The notes: generated by a model from the sequence alone, not told the origin. A stretch of DNA of 49,029 nt from an uncultured Neomegalonema sp. (GCA_937990185.1 CALKBI010000072.1:1-49029); one strand, 5' to 3'; numbered from the stretch's first letter, positions 35,870 through 44,318 are shown. Numbers and translations are program-made.

Positions 35870-36229
35870 TTATGCGGCGATAAGGCGACCCACTTCATTC
35901 GGGAGCTGACGGAGATGGACGGGTTCGCCGAACAATCCATCCATAGTGCGGTCTTCGTCCGGGCGCTTAATCGCAACCGCAGAGAAGCCAGTGATAAACA
36001 TGACACGCATTTCGGGATCAATTTGCTGCGCAGTCCGAGCAAAAGCCAGCTCATCTGCGTTTTCCGTGTCAATCGTGGTTAGAAGCAGATCGTATTCTGT
36101 TTCTTCGAGGATTGTCAGAGCGGCATCGTAATCCGCTACACGTGTAACGCAATGGCCTGCACGTTTGAGACTCCGCGCAAGATAACTGCGCATCTCATCA
36201 TTTTTAGTCGCCAACATCACACGCGCCAT
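35870..36229 (-). CDS. cpdR: CpdR-like pseudo-receiver, active site degenerate
   Basis: This 119-residue protein aligns along its whole length with CpdR (MARVMLA start, YDLLLT, QIDPEMRVMFITGF, HLRQLPNEV, and the terminal IAA). It sits in the usual CpdR place, divergent from the N-formylglutamate amidohydrolase gene. Yet the receiver chemistry is gone. The acidic AEDD is replaced by ATKN (8-10), the phosphoacceptor D52 by T52 (LLLTTI), the MPxMDG loop by DTENADE, and the conserved KP lysine by E102 (GEP). Only T80 is kept. CpdR in its unphosphorylated form is the ClpXP adaptor, so this form could be permanently active. The C-terminal AA degron is retained. AAGGA eight bases before ATG 36229 fixes the start. 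Confidence 0.82.
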   Translation of the reverse strand: MARVMLATKNDEMRSYLARSLKRAGHCVTRVADYDAALTILEETEYDLLLTTIDTENADELAFARTAQQIDPEMRVMFITGFSAVAIKRPDEDRTMDGLFGEPVHLRQLPNEVGRLIAA

Positions 36230-36387
36230 AGTCACGGTCCTTATCCCAGTCGGCAGCTCGATTCGGTCACGATTCGCGCCACCCAGCACAGCCTTACGCT
36301 GTCTTGATTTGGTGATCATGACCGGATGGCTTAAAGATCCGGTGAATAAGCAGAAGAAGATTTGATCAAAATGATTCAGGAATTGGT

Positions 36388-37284
36388 ATGACCGGAACGA
36401 TGGAGGAACAATTAGCACGCGATCGGTGCGGTTGGACCGGGCCACCCGTCACGGTGCATGAGCCTGAACGTTTAACAAGCGCGACTGTCTTTAGTTCTCC
36501 CCATAGTGGACGCCGTTATCCTGAAAGTTTTGTCCGTCGCTCCCGATTAGAGCCGCTCACTTTGCGGGCTTCGGAAGATGCGTTTATTGACGACTTGTTT
36601 CACCGCGCACCGGCCCATGGTGCGCCGTTGATCGTAGCGGAGTTTCCGCGCGCTTTTGTCGATGTGAACCGCTCGGATGATGAGTTGGACCCGGCTCTGA
36701 TTGCTGCATCAGGTATTCGTGCGAGAACATTGCGGGTTTCAGCAGGTCTTGGCGTCGTGCCGCGTGTGGTTTCCGAAGGTAAGCCGATTTACGACGGAAA
36801 GCTGACGATGGCCGAAGTAGAGGCGCGCATTGCCGCTTGTCATACGCCTTATCATGCGTCCGTAACGAACGCTATGCGTCGTGCCAAGGAGGTATTCGGC
36901 CTTGGATTATTGGTTGATTGTCATTCAATGCCCTCAGAAAGCAGACGATTGAGATCGCGGCGTGCAGAAGTCGTTATCGGTGATTGTTACGGGGTTTCGT
37001 GCGATGTTGACGTAACAGACGCTGTTGTCGGATTGTTTCGGCGTGCCGGGTTTGGCGTGGCCAGAAACACGCCGTTTGCCGGTGGATATCTGACGCACCG
37101 CTATGGCAGACCCCGCCGAAGCTATCACGCCATTCAAATCGAGATTGACCGCAGTTTATACCTCGATGAAGTGCGGATCGAGCCTTCTGCAGGTTATCGG
37201 GATTTTGCACAGGCATTACAGCCTGTTATTGCCGGTTTAGCTGAGCTGCCGCAAACTTTGGGCACTGCACTCGCCGCACAGTAA
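36388..37284 (+). CDS. N-formylglutamate amidohydrolase family protein
   Basis: This 298-residue zinc-dependent hydrolase has the family segments FSSPHSGRRYPESFV, FPRAFVDVNRSDDELDP, GVVPRVVSEGKPIY, HTPYHASV, GLLVDCHSMPS and NTPFAGGYLTHRYG. It hydrolyses N-formylglutamate to glutamate and formate in histidine catabolism, though members outside hut operons are often of unproven specificity. No other hut gene is near. Divergent pairing with cpdR is a conserved alphaproteobacterial arrangement. An AGGA six bases or so before ATG 36388 supports the start. Confidence 0.9.
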   Translation: MTGTMEEQLARDRCGWTGPPVTVHEPERLTSATVFSSPHSGRRYPESFVRRSRLEPLTLRASEDAFIDDLFHRAPAHGAPLIVAEFPRAFVDVNRSDDELDPALIAASGIRARTLRVSAGLGVVPRVVSEGKPIYDGKLTMAEVEARIAACHTPYHASVTNAMRRAKEVFGLGLLVDCHSMPSESRRLRSRRAEVVIGDCYGVSCDVDVTDAVVGLFRRAGFGVARNTPFAGGYLTHRYGRPRRSYHAIQIEIDRSLYLDEVRIEPSAGYRDFAQALQPVIAGLAELPQTLGTALAAQ

Positions 37285-37303
37285 GCTTAGTTCTTCAAAA
37301 CAT

Positions 37304-37329
37304 AAAAAAAGACCACCCGGAGGTGGTCT
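37304..37329 (-). terminator. Intrinsic terminator (candidate sRNA / dinB)
   Basis: On the minus strand AGACCACC (37329-37322) and GGTGGTCT (37317-37310) form an eight-pair stem around loop TCCG, followed by seven T (37310-37304). It ends the candidate sRNA and would also stop dinB transcripts. Confidence 0.88.
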
Positions 37330-37382
37330 GAAGTCTAGGGAGGAAACGCCCAAAAAAATGGGCGGCGACACCATGGTGTCTG
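37304..37382 (-). ncRNA. Candidate small RNA with three hairpins and anti-SD linker
   Basis: On the minus strand a predicted promoter (TTGAAA at 37416-37411, 16 bases, TATCTA at 37394-37389) is followed by about 79 nt. The transcript would hold the palindrome GACACCATGGTGTC (37380-37367), then a CGCCC/GGGCG stem with an AUUUUUUU loop (37364-37347). Next is a single-stranded UUUCCUCCCUAGACUUC linker, and last an intrinsic terminator AGACCACC/GGUGGUCU with loop UCCG and seven U. The CCUCCC motif is complementary to ribosome-binding sites, as in alphaproteobacterial CcsR/cuckoo-type sRNAs. It could instead be part of the dinB 3' end, since dinB ends about 90 bp upstream on the same strand. Confidence 0.5.
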
Positions 37383-37474
37383 ATTAGATAGATAAGTAGC
37401 AATACGGCACTTTCAAGAGCGCGCATGAAAATAAGCGCCGACATTTCATTTTCGTGATCGTTCAATATTTAGTT

Positions 37475-38776
37475 CTATTCCGGGTTGCGCAACCGCCATC
37501 CCATGCCCTTTTCAACGGCTTCTCCGCCGAATTTGGCGCGAATAGCATCGACGGCACGTTCGGCTTGCGCTCTGTTCGGTGCGTTAGGGTCGAATAGATC
37601 TGTATCGCCGGTATCGCTATCTTCCTTGGCGGGAATCAGGTTGCTGAGTCCAACACCAATAAGACGATAGGCAGTTCCGTCTGTCAGCGATGACAATGAC
37701 GGTTCGGCAGCATGATAGACGACATCAGCGAGCTGTGTTGGTGTATCTCGAGTGGTTGAGCGTGTTATTGTCCGAAAATCGCGGGTCTTGAGCTTGAGGG
37801 TAATTGTATGACCGGCAATGTCTTTGGCTTTGCATCGTGCCGAAACCCGCTCTGATAATTGCCACAGATAAGCGCGGAGAAGGTCAGGGTCTTTTAGATC
37901 TTCTGAAAGCGTGGTTTCGGCAGACACACTTTTGGTGATTCCGCCCGGATCAACAGGACGATTATCGCGAGCATGGCTGAGATTATGAAGGCGCATTCCC
38001 ATACTGCCATATCGGGTAATGAGATCGGATTGTTCGAGCCGTCGCACATCGCCAATCGTCGCAATTCCATCACGCTTTAACTTGGAACTTAAGGCGCTTC
38101 CGACACCCCAAATGGCCGAGACGGATTTAGGTTCTAGAAAGTCGAGTGCTTCATCGCGGCCAATCACCGAGAAGCCTTGCGGCTTGTCGAGGTCAGACGC
38201 CATTTTTGCCAGAAACTTACAATCGCTCAATCCAACCGACGCGGTAACACCCAATTCATCAGAAATACGTTGCACCAACCGTGCGAGCGAAATGGCGGGT
38301 ATTGAACCGTGCAGCCTTTCGGTTCCTGTTAAATCGAGGAAGGCTTCATCAAGTGATAGAGGTTCGACCAAGGGAGTGAGCGACAGCATCATCGATTTTA
38401 TTTTGCGGCTGACCTCGGCATATTTTGCCATGCGCGGTGGGCGTACAACGGCATCGGGGCAAAGTTTGAGCGCCTTGAACATCGGCATCGCGGAACGGAC
38501 TCCACTGAGCCGAGCAATATAACAGGCTGTTGAGACAACGCCGCGATGTTCGCCTCCAATAATCAGGGCTTTATTTGCCAAATCGGGATCGTCGCGTTTT
38601 TCTACGGATGCGTAAAAAGCGTCACAATCTATATGGGCAATCGAGAGTGTGCTGATTTCTGGATGAAATAATAAACGTGGCGAGCGGCATACTGGGCAAC
38701 GATGGTTTGGCGGGCGCGATTCAAGTTGCGCGAAACAGGCGCGGCAGAACCCTAGAATATTCCGGTCAATGGACAC
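37475..38776 (-). CDS. dinB: DNA polymerase IV with N-terminal zinc ribbon
   Basis: This 433-residue Y-family polymerase has a short N-terminal zinc-ribbon-like module (C11, C14, C27, C30; CRAC and CPVC), as in many alphaproteobacterial DinB proteins. The palm follows with HIDCDAFYASVE (metal ligands D50 and the second catalytic set in LSLDEAFLD), YIARLSGVRSAMPM, the HhH region GVGSALSSKLKRDGI and the little-finger domain. It bypasses DNA lesions with low fidelity. The frame is open to 38860, deep inside pyrF; GTG 38776, overlapping the pyrF stop by 11 bp, is preferred. The C-terminus lacks an obvious QLxLF clamp-binding motif; DTDLFD may serve. Confidence 0.92.
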   Translation of the reverse strand: MSIDRNILGFCRACFAQLESRPPNHRCPVCRSPRLLFHPEISTLSIAHIDCDAFYASVEKRDDPDLANKALIIGGEHRGVVSTACYIARLSGVRSAMPMFKALKLCPDAVVRPPRMAKYAEVSRKIKSMMLSLTPLVEPLSLDEAFLDLTGTERLHGSIPAISLARLVQRISDELGVTASVGLSDCKFLAKMASDLDKPQGFSVIGRDEALDFLEPKSVSAIWGVGSALSSKLKRDGIATIGDVRRLEQSDLITRYGSMGMRLHNLSHARDNRPVDPGGITKSVSAETTLSEDLKDPDLLRAYLWQLSERVSARCKAKDIAGHTITLKLKTRDFRTITRSTTRDTPTQLADVVYHAAEPSLSSLTDGTAYRLIGVGLSNLIPAKEDSDTGDTDLFDPNAPNRAQAERAVDAIRAKFGGEAVEKGMGWRLRNPE

Positions 38777-39482
38777 GACTTGCTGCGGCGATTTCGGCCT
38801 GAATGGCACGGGCGGCTTCTGCAGGGTCCGCTGCGTCGCGAATCGGTCGACCGACGACAAGATGATCTGCGCCCGCTGTGATTGCCGATGCAGGCGTCTC
38901 TACCCGCTTTTGGTCACCCAAAGCCGCGCCTGATGGACGCACACCGGGAGTGACAATTATTTTTCCATTTGCCTCCGGAAGCGCTCTTATTTGAGCCGCT
39001 TCTTGAGGAGAGGCTATGACGCCATCGGCGCCTGCGGCGAAAGCCTGCCTTGCCCTTTCAACAACCAAATCGGGTATTTTTCCGTTTTGAATGAGGGCCT
39101 TATCGAGATCATTGCGATCCAGTGACGTGAGTATTGTGACTGCAAGGATCTTTGTTTCCGAATTTCCACGACCTGCTACTGCGGCCCGCACCACATGGGG
39201 ATCGCCATGAACGGTTAGAAAATCCATTCCGAATCCAGCAATTCCTTCGACCGCCGCTTGGATTGTTGCTCCGATATCAAAAAGCTTGAGATCGATGAAT
39301 ATGCGCTTGCCCGAGTCCTTCAACTGCATGGCGAGCGCAAACCCGCCCCCGGTTAGCATCCCGAGGCCGATTTTATAAAAATTAACCGAATCCCCTAATC
39401 TATCAGCGAGCTGCTCGCCTGCGACTGCATTTGGAACATCTAGTGCGACAATCAGTTTGTCGGATGAAGGGCTATGTGGCAT
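38766..39482 (-). CDS. pyrF: Orotidine 5'-phosphate decarboxylase
   Basis: This 238-residue TIM-barrel enzyme has the substrate-binding D15 in IVALDVP, the catalytic motif IFIDLKLFDIG with D64, K66 and D69, the TVHGDPHVV segment, and the phosphate-binding end IIVTPGVRPSG with DHLVVGRPI. It makes UMP from OMP in the last step of pyrimidine synthesis. The stop is overlapped by dinB, so the two genes form a unit. It is divergent from the Ala/Glu repeat gene. Confidence 0.95.
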   Translation of the reverse strand: MPHSPSSDKLIVALDVPNAVAGEQLADRLGDSVNFYKIGLGMLTGGGFALAMQLKDSGKRIFIDLKLFDIGATIQAAVEGIAGFGMDFLTVHGDPHVVRAAVAGRGNSETKILAVTILTSLDRNDLDKALIQNGKIPDLVVERARQAFAAGADGVIASPQEAAQIRALPEANGKIIVTPGVRPSGAALGDQKRVETPASAITAGADHLVVGRPIRDAADPAEAARAIQAEIAAASRVH

Positions 39483-39577
39483 TAGGACGACCTCAGGGTG
39501 GCGTTCACGAAAAACGCTTCTTGTTGCGTGTCTCTAGGTTAATGCCGATGGCACGACGACGCAAAGGATAGACGGAT

Positions 39578-40609
39578 ATGAATAATACTAAAATCGCCGG
39601 TGTAATCGTGGCAGGCCTGATTGGCGTGCCCACAGTTGTTGGATTGTTAGGTGGTTCAGGCGATGGCGGCCACGGAAATAGCGATCCGTCTTCGGTAAGC
39701 TCAACCGCAGCAGATGAAGCAAAGGCAGCAGAAGAAGCTGCTGCTGCGGAAGCAAAAGCTGCAGAAGAAGCCAAGGCCGCTGAAGAAGCTGCCGCTGCTG
39801 AGGCGAAAGCTGCAGAAGAAGCCAAGGTCGCTGAAGAAGCTGCTGCTGCTGAGGCGAAAGCTGCAGAAGAAGCCAAGGCCGCTGAAGAAGCTGCCGCTGC
39901 TGAGGCGAAAGCTGCAGAAGAGGCCAAGGCCGCTGAAGAAGCTGCCGCTGCTGAGGCGAAAGCTGCGGAAGAGGCTAAGGCCGCTGAAGAAGCTGCCGCT
40001 GCTGAGGCGAAAGCTGCAGAAGAGGCTAAGGCCGCTGAAGAAGCTGCTGCTGCTGAGGCGAAAGCTGCGGAAGAGGCTAAGGCCGCTGAAGAAGCTGCTG
40101 CTGCTGAGGCGAAAGCTGCAGAAGAAGCCAAGGCCGCTGAAGAAGCTGCCGCTGCTGAAGAGGCTGCAACAGAAACTGCAGCTGTTACATATGAAGCGCC
40201 TGCCGCCGCAGTGCCTCCTGTGACTTATACTGCGCCAGCAGCGTCAAAACCTGCTGTTACTTACAAAGCACCGGCAAAATCCGCTGCTGCTGCGGTTCCA
40301 GCGGCCCGCAAGATTGCCGGATTTGATGGTCTTGTCGCAGGGTCATCCTATGCAGATGCCCGCAGTGTCTTGATTGACGATGGTTGGGTTCCCCGCGAGC
40401 TTTCAGACGCCGAGCGCTTTGATCCTTTGGATGCAAAAGAAAAAGCTCTGATGGAGTCCGGATTTGCCGAACTGGAAGGCTGCGAAACATACAGCCGTAC
40501 GGTATGTCGTTTCGAGTTCCTCGATAATGCCGGTAAGATCGCGGTTGTTCTGACTTCAGGCCAAGATGATCCATCCGTTATTGATGCGTTTGTTATGGAC
40601 GTCGAATAA
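39578..40609 (+). CDS. TolA-like Ala/Glu/Lys repeat protein with C-terminal globular domain
   Basis: This 343-residue protein has an N-terminal membrane segment (5-27, IAGVIVAGLIGVPTVVGLL) that is likely an uncleaved anchor. A long EAKAAEEA helix of about 145 residues follows, predicted to be an extended or coiled-coil rod. Next comes a linker with three TYxAPA repeats (near 205-230), and a domain of about 95 residues with two Cys (CETYSRTVC) and GWVPRELSD. That domain resembles small periplasmic beta-rich domains of unknown function. The architecture recalls TolA, whose rod spans the periplasm, but no Tol genes are adjacent. AAGGA precedes ATG 39578. The rod is coded by exact 51-bp repeats. 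Confidence 0.8.
   Translation: MNNTKIAGVIVAGLIGVPTVVGLLGGSGDGGHGNSDPSSVSSTAADEAKAAEEAAAAEAKAAEEAKAAEEAAAAEAKAAEEAKVAEEAAAAEAKAAEEAKAAEEAAAAEAKAAEEAKAAEEAAAAEAKAAEEAKAAEEAAAAEAKAAEEAKAAEEAAAAEAKAAEEAKAAEEAAAAEAKAAEEAKAAEEAAAAEEAATETAAVTYEAPAAAVPPVTYTAPAASKPAVTYKAPAKSAAAAVPAARKIAGFDGLVAGSSYADARSVLIDDGWVPRELSDAERFDPLDAKEKALMESGFAELEGCETYSRTVCRFEFLDNAGKIAVVLTSGQDDPSVIDAFVMDVE
39731..40165 (+). repeat. 51-bp tandem repeat (8 full copies plus a part)
   Basis: Units begin at 39731 and recur every 51 bp (39782, 39833, 39884, 39935, 39986, 40037, 40088), with a partial ninth copy from 40139. Each begins GAAGAAGCTGC and codes for 17 residues (EEAAAAEAKAAEEAKAA). Copies differ mainly at silent positions, with one A-to-V change near 39827. 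Copy number changes would lengthen or shorten the rod without shifting the frame. Confidence 0.92.
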
Positions 40610-40631
40610 ACCAGCGTCCCTGTTTGAAACG

Positions 40632-40665
40632 AAAAAAGCCTCGGAGAAATCCGGGGCTTTTTTTT
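40632..40665. terminator. Bidirectional intrinsic terminator
   Basis: AAAGCCTCGGA pairs with TCCGGGGCTTT (40636-40660) around GAAA, with flanking A and T runs on either side (T run 40658-40665). It lies 23 bp beyond the repeat-protein stop and also faces the convergent YcbK-like gene, so it can serve both strands. Confidence 0.9.
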
Positions 40666-40689
40666 GAATGTCTTGAAGGAAATCGGGGT

Positions 40690-41232
40690 TTAACGCCGCC
40701 AGCTTCTCACTGCACCGGTATCAACATGGATAAAGCTGGAACCGGAATAGCTGCCAACGCCGCCCATGTTCAGGCTCTTGGCTACTTTGACCAATTGGCG
40801 GCTTGATGCGCCTTTGATCTTGAGATCTGCTGCCATGCCCGGAATATGCAGGCTGTTTTTCGCGGCCCAACGGTTGCGGCGGCGCAGCTTGTCGTTGGTT
40901 GCTTTGGTTCGATACCCTGACGTGATGACAAGCGGTTCGCGCGTGTCGAGCGTGTCTTGGAGCGCCGCAAAGATGTCATATAGCCTGACATCCATCAGAG
41001 TGCTTTCATCTGTATGAAAATCGCGCATCAGATAATCAAGTTCGGCCATCGCTTCGGGTTCATAATAGCCATCCCCGAAATACGTGCCTTTAAATTTCTC
41101 GCCGGTACGGTCGTTCCGAACATCCAGAGTACGCCGGAAACTTGCGCGCGCCGAAACAATAGACGGCGTACATAACGCAATCCCAAGCCCGAGCAGCGCT
41201 GAACGCCGCGAAATCTCAGAAGTTTGTGTCAT
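40690..41232 (-). CDS. Tat-exported YcbK/DUF882 M15-type peptidase-like protein
   Basis: This 180-residue protein has a twin-arginine signal (SRRSALLGLGIALC, RR at 9-10; cleavage probably after VSARA). The mature DUF882 domain shows ITSGYRTKATN, NSLHIPGMAADLKI (metal ligand H and D) and FIHVDTGAVRSW, as in the peptidase M15-like metalloproteins. It probably acts on peptidoglycan or binds it in the periplasm. Tat export suggests it folds with its metal before export. It is divergent from clpB across a 246-bp region. Confidence 0.9.
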   Translation of the reverse strand: MTQTSEISRRSALLGLGIALCTPSIVSARASFRRTLDVRNDRTGEKFKGTYFGDGYYEPEAMAELDYLMRDFHTDESTLMDVRLYDIFAALQDTLDTREPLVITSGYRTKATNDKLRRRNRWAAKNSLHIPGMAADLKIKGASSRQLVKVAKSLNMGGVGSYSGSSFIHVDTGAVRSWRR

Positions 41233-41303
41233 CTTCAGCGTTTCGTCCTTGTACCGCGAACATCATTTTAGCCGATCCTTATTAAGGATTCGTTTGGTCG
41301 AAT

Positions 41304-41311
41304 ATGGTTAA
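41304..41311 (-). promoter_or_regulatory. TTAACCAT CtrA half-site candidate
   Basis: The minus strand reads TTAACCAT, the CtrA half-site form, with a second TTAA six bases away (41318-41321). An inverted repeat ATCCTTA/TAAGGAT (41275-41281, 41283-41289) lies between it and the YcbK-like start. The site is about 70 bp upstream of that gene. Short motifs like this arise by chance, so the call is weak. Confidence 0.3.
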
Positions 41312-41344
41312 GCAAATTTAATGCCGTATGCAGTAGGTATATTA

Positions 41345-41377
41345 CCCCTTGGCGAAGGGGCTTCGCATTCCCAAGTA
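41345..41377 (+). promoter_or_regulatory. Heat-shock (sigma32-type) promoter of clpB
   Basis: CCCCTTGGC at 41345-41353 and CCCAAGTA at 41370-41377 are spaced as expected for a sigma32 promoter and share the CCCAAGT -10 with hsp20. The -35 is part of a hairpin-forming palindrome CCCCTTGGCGAAGGGG (41345-41360), which could be an operator. The leader to the clpB ATG would be about 95 nt. Confidence 0.5.
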
Positions 41378-41478
41378 ATGTGCAACAGGCGCGCCGAGTT
41401 TGGCGGCTTTTACGAACTCAGGCGAAAAAAGTCTCGTGCCGACATCGGGCGAGAGCATCTTCGCGCTAGGAGAGACAC

Positions 41479-44109
41479 ATGAACGTAGAAAAATTCAGCG
41501 AACGCTCGCGTGGCTTTTTGCAATCCGCACAGCAGCTTGCCCTTCGGGAAGGGCATCAGAAATTTACTCCCGAACATTTGCTGAAAGTCCTGCTCGATGA
41601 CGAGGAAGGCTTGGCGGCGAATTTAATAAAGCGCACAGGTGGCGATCCCGCGCGGGCTTTGCAGGATGTCGAACTTGCGCTTGGCAAATTGCCCAAAGTC
41701 GAAGGGTCGGGGGCCGGTTCGCTTTATATGGATGCCACGACCGCGCGTGTGACGGATCAAGCCGAGAAACTTGCCGAAAAAGCGGGCGATAGTTTTGTCA
41801 CCGTTGAGCGGATGTTGCAGGCGCTGGGCATGGTGAAGGGCGCTGAGTCCTCGAAAATTCTCAACGATGCCGGTATCAATCCGCAATCGCTTAATCAGGC
41901 GATTAACGAAATCCGCAAGGGCCGCACTGCTGATAGTGCGTCAGCAGAAGAGGGCTATGAAGCGCTGAAAAAATACGCGCGCAATCTGACGCAAGCGGCG
42001 CGCGAAGGTAAGATTGATCCGGTCATTGGACGCGACGAAGAAATCCGCCGCTCGATGCAGGTGCTTTCCCGCCGGACGAAAAATAACCCCGTCATAATTG
42101 GTGAGCCGGGTGTTGGTAAGACCGCCATTGCTGAAGGATTGGCGCGCCGGATCGTTGATGGCGACGTGCCGGAATCCCTGCGCAATAAAAAGCTGATGGC
42201 GCTTGATATGGGCAGTCTGATCGCCGGTGCGAAATATCGCGGCGAGTTTGAAGAACGCCTCAAGGCGGTGCTCAACGAAGTCATGGCCGAGAATGGCGAG
42301 ATCATTTTGTTTATCGACGAAATGCATACGCTGGTCGGGGCAGGTAAAACCGATGGCGCGATGGATGCGTCTAACTTGCTCAAACCTGCTTTGGCGCGGG
42401 GCGAGTTGCATTGCGTTGGCGCGACGACGCTGGATGAGTATCGCAAGCATGTCGAAAAAGATGCGGCCCTCGCACGCCGGTTCCAGCCGATCTTTATTGC
42501 CGAACCGACCGTGCCGGATACGATCTCGATCCTGCGGGGCATCAAGGAAAAATACGAAGTCCATCACGGCGTTCGCATTTCTGATGCGTCATTGGTTAGT
42601 GCTGCCACTTTGTCGAACCGCTATATCGCGGATCGGTTTTTGCCGGATAAAGCAATCGACTTGATGGATGAAGCCGCCTCGCGTTTGCGGATGGAGGTGG
42701 ATTCCAAACCGGAAGAACTGGATGCGCTTGATCGCGATATTATCCAAAAGAAAATCGAAGCTGAGGCGCTGAAAAAAGAAACTGATCAGGGGTCTATTGA
42801 TCGTTTGGCAAAACTGGAAACCGACCTTGCCAAGTTGGAAGAACAAGCGACCTCGCTGACCGCGCAATGGGAAGCGGAGCGCGATAAACTTGCTGGTGCG
42901 CGCGACTTGAAAGAAGCGCTCGATCATGCGCGCAACGAGTTGGATGATGCGAAACGGCGCGGCGATCTCGCCAAAGCCGGAGAGCTGTCTTACGGGACCA
43001 TCCCGCAACTTGAGCAACAGCTCGCCGAAGCGGAAGCTGCCGAAACCGATGTGCTGGTCGAAGAGGCTGTACTGCCCGAACACATCGCGGCGGTCGTCTC
43101 GCGTTGGACCGGCGTGCCGGTGGATAAAATGCTGGAAGGTGAACGCGAGAAGCTGCTCAAGATGGAAGAGCAGATCGGCAAACGGGTGATCGGACAGCAT
43201 GAGGCGGTGGAATCCGTATCCAATGCGGTGCGCCGTGCGCGGGCCGGTATCTCTGATCCGAATAAGCCACTCGGGTCGTTCTTGTTCCTTGGGCCTACAG
43301 GAGTCGGCAAGACCGAGTTGACCAAAGCGCTCGCGGAATTTTTGTTCGATGATGATACGGCGATGGCGCGTATTGATATGTCGGAGTTCATGGAGAAACA
43401 TTCCGTGGCGCGTCTGATCGGAGCGCCTCCCGGTTATGTCGGGTATGATGAGGGCGGTGTCCTGACCGAAGCCGTGCGGCGTCGGCCTTATCAAGTCGTG
43501 CTGTTCGACGAGGTGGAAAAGGCGCACCCGGATGTGTTCAATGTGCTGTTGCAAGTCTTGGACGAAGGACGTCTGACCGATGGTCAGGGACGTACGGTTG
43601 ACTTCCGCAATACGATTATCATTCTGACCTCGAACCTTGGCAGTCATGCACTGACCGAGCTTGCCGAAGGTGCGGCAATGGGACCGGCGCGGGATGCGGT
43701 GATGGATGCGGTGCGGGCGCATTTCCGTCCTGAATTCCTCAACCGTCTGGATGAGATTATTATCTTTGACCGCCTAGCCCGTGAAGACATGACGGGGATT
43801 GTCTCGATCCAACTTGGCCGTTTGGAGAAACGCCTTGCGGGTCGGAAGATCGGCATTGAGCTGGATGAAGACTCGCGTCTTTGGCTTGCCGAGCGCGGTT
43901 ATGATCCGGCTTATGGCGCGCGTCCGCTCAAGCGCGTGATTCAAAAGGCGCTGGAAGATCCGCTCGCCGAATTGATCCTTGGCGGATCGGTTCGGGACGG
44001 TGAAACGGTGACAGTGACGGCAGGGCCGGAGGGTCTGATTGTTGCGGGGCAACCCGTCTCGGTCGTGACGCCGAGCAACCCTGATGCGCCGGTCGCAACG
44101 GTGCATTGA
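41479..44109 (+). CDS. clpB: ATP-dependent disaggregase ClpB
   Basis: This 876-residue Hsp100 protein is complete. It has the N-terminal repeat domain (1-145), D1 with Walker A GEPGVGKT at 208-215 and [19 protein letters not shown], the ClpB-type coiled-coil M-domain (about 405-530), and D2 with GPTGVGKT at 605-612, [24 protein letters not shown] as Walker B, and the sensor 2 region [19 protein letters not shown]. The coiled coil distinguishes it from ClpA and ClpC, and no IGF/L ClpP loop is seen. It rescues aggregated proteins with DnaK. GGAGA upstream of ATG 41479 serves as the ribosome-binding site. Confidence 0.97.
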   Translation: MNVEKFSERSRGFLQSAQQLALREGHQKFTPEHLLKVLLDDEEGLAANLIKRTGGDPARALQDVELALGKLPKVEGSGAGSLYMDATTARVTDQAEKLAEKAGDSFVTVERMLQALGMVKGAESSKILNDAGINPQSLNQAINEIRKGRTADSASAEEGYEALKKYARNLTQAAREGKIDPVIGRDEEIRRSMQVLSRRTKNNPVIIGEPGVGKTAIAEGLARRIVDGDVPESLRNKKLMALDMGSLIAGAKYRGEFEERLKAVLNEVMAENGEIILFIDEMHTLVGAGKTDGAMDASNLLKPALARGELHCVGATTLDEYRKHVEKDAALARRFQPIFIAEPTVPDTISILRGIKEKYEVHHGVRISDASLVSAATLSNRYIADRFLPDKAIDLMDEAASRLRMEVDSKPEELDALDRDIIQKKIEAEALKKETDQGSIDRLAKLETDLAKLEEQATSLTAQWEAERDKLAGARDLKEALDHARNELDDAKRRGDLAKAGELSYGTIPQLEQQLAEAEAAETDVLVEEAVLPEHIAAVVSRWTGVPVDKMLEGEREKLLKMEEQIGKRVIGQHEAVESVSNAVRRARAGISDPNKPLGSFLFLGPTGVGKTELTKALAEFLFDDDTAMARIDMSEFMEKHSVARLIGAPPGYVGYDEGGVLTEAVRRRPYQVVLFDEVEKAHPDVFNVLLQVLDEGRLTDGQGRTVDFRNTIIILTSNLGSHALTELAEGAAMGPARDAVMDAVRAHFRPEFLNRLDEIIIFDRLAREDMTGIVSIQLGRLEKRLAGRKIGIELDEDSRLWLAERGYDPAYGARPLKRVIQKALEDPLAELILGGSVRDGETVTVTAGPEGLIVAGQPVSVVTPSNPDAPVATVH

Positions 44110-44125
44110 TAGGGTTTAGGAGAGT

Positions 44126-44164
44126 CCGCCTGTCTTAAGAGACGGGCGGGGTTTCTAATTTTTT
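44126..44164 (+). terminator. Intrinsic terminator of clpB
   Basis: CCGCCTGTCT (44126-44135) pairs with AGACGGGCGG (44140-44149), with one T-G wobble and loop TAAG. A T-rich tract ending in TTTTTT at 44159-44164 follows. It lies 17 bp after the clpB stop. Confidence 0.75.
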
Positions 44165-44235
44165 GTCCTTCGCAATCGTTTCCCGAAACTTTTCAGAACT
44201 GTGACTCCGCGCTCGTGGAGTCTGCAAAATTGCGA

Positions 44236-44280
44236 TTGTTATAATATAACACTTTTTCTATAAGCGTTATATTATAACAA
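44236..44280 (+). promoter_or_regulatory. Tandem Zur boxes upstream of DUF2796 gene
   Basis: TTGTTATAATATAAC (44236-44250) and GTTATATTATAACAA (44266-44280) are exact inverted repeats of each other, and each is itself a near-palindrome matching the proteobacterial Zur operator GTTATAATATAAC. They flank 15 AT-rich bases, and the downstream ATG is 39 bp away. Two Zur dimers would close the promoter when zinc is plentiful. The match is read by eye from the known consensus; no promoter elements could be separated from the boxes. Confidence 0.82.
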
Positions 44281-44318
44281 TTCGCGATTCGCACTGTTCT
44301 GTTGATGAAGGAAGCCTC

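Noticed and set aside
39505..40131. 208-residue Ala/Ser-rich open frame on the minus strand
   Set aside because: It is the reverse reading of the 51-bp tandem repeat. The plus-strand frame has a membrane anchor, a ribosome-binding site and a non-repetitive C-terminal domain.
39731..40165. CRISPR-like regular repetition
   Set aside because: The units are contiguous, coding and lack spacers; no cas genes are in the window.
39714..40223. 169-residue Lys/Leu/Arg-rich plus-strand frame
   Set aside because: A shifted reading of the same tandem repeat; low-complexity composition and no start signal.
42589..43722. 377-residue minus-strand open frame
   Set aside because: Antisense to the ClpB core, with no family signature; clpB in the other strand is certain.
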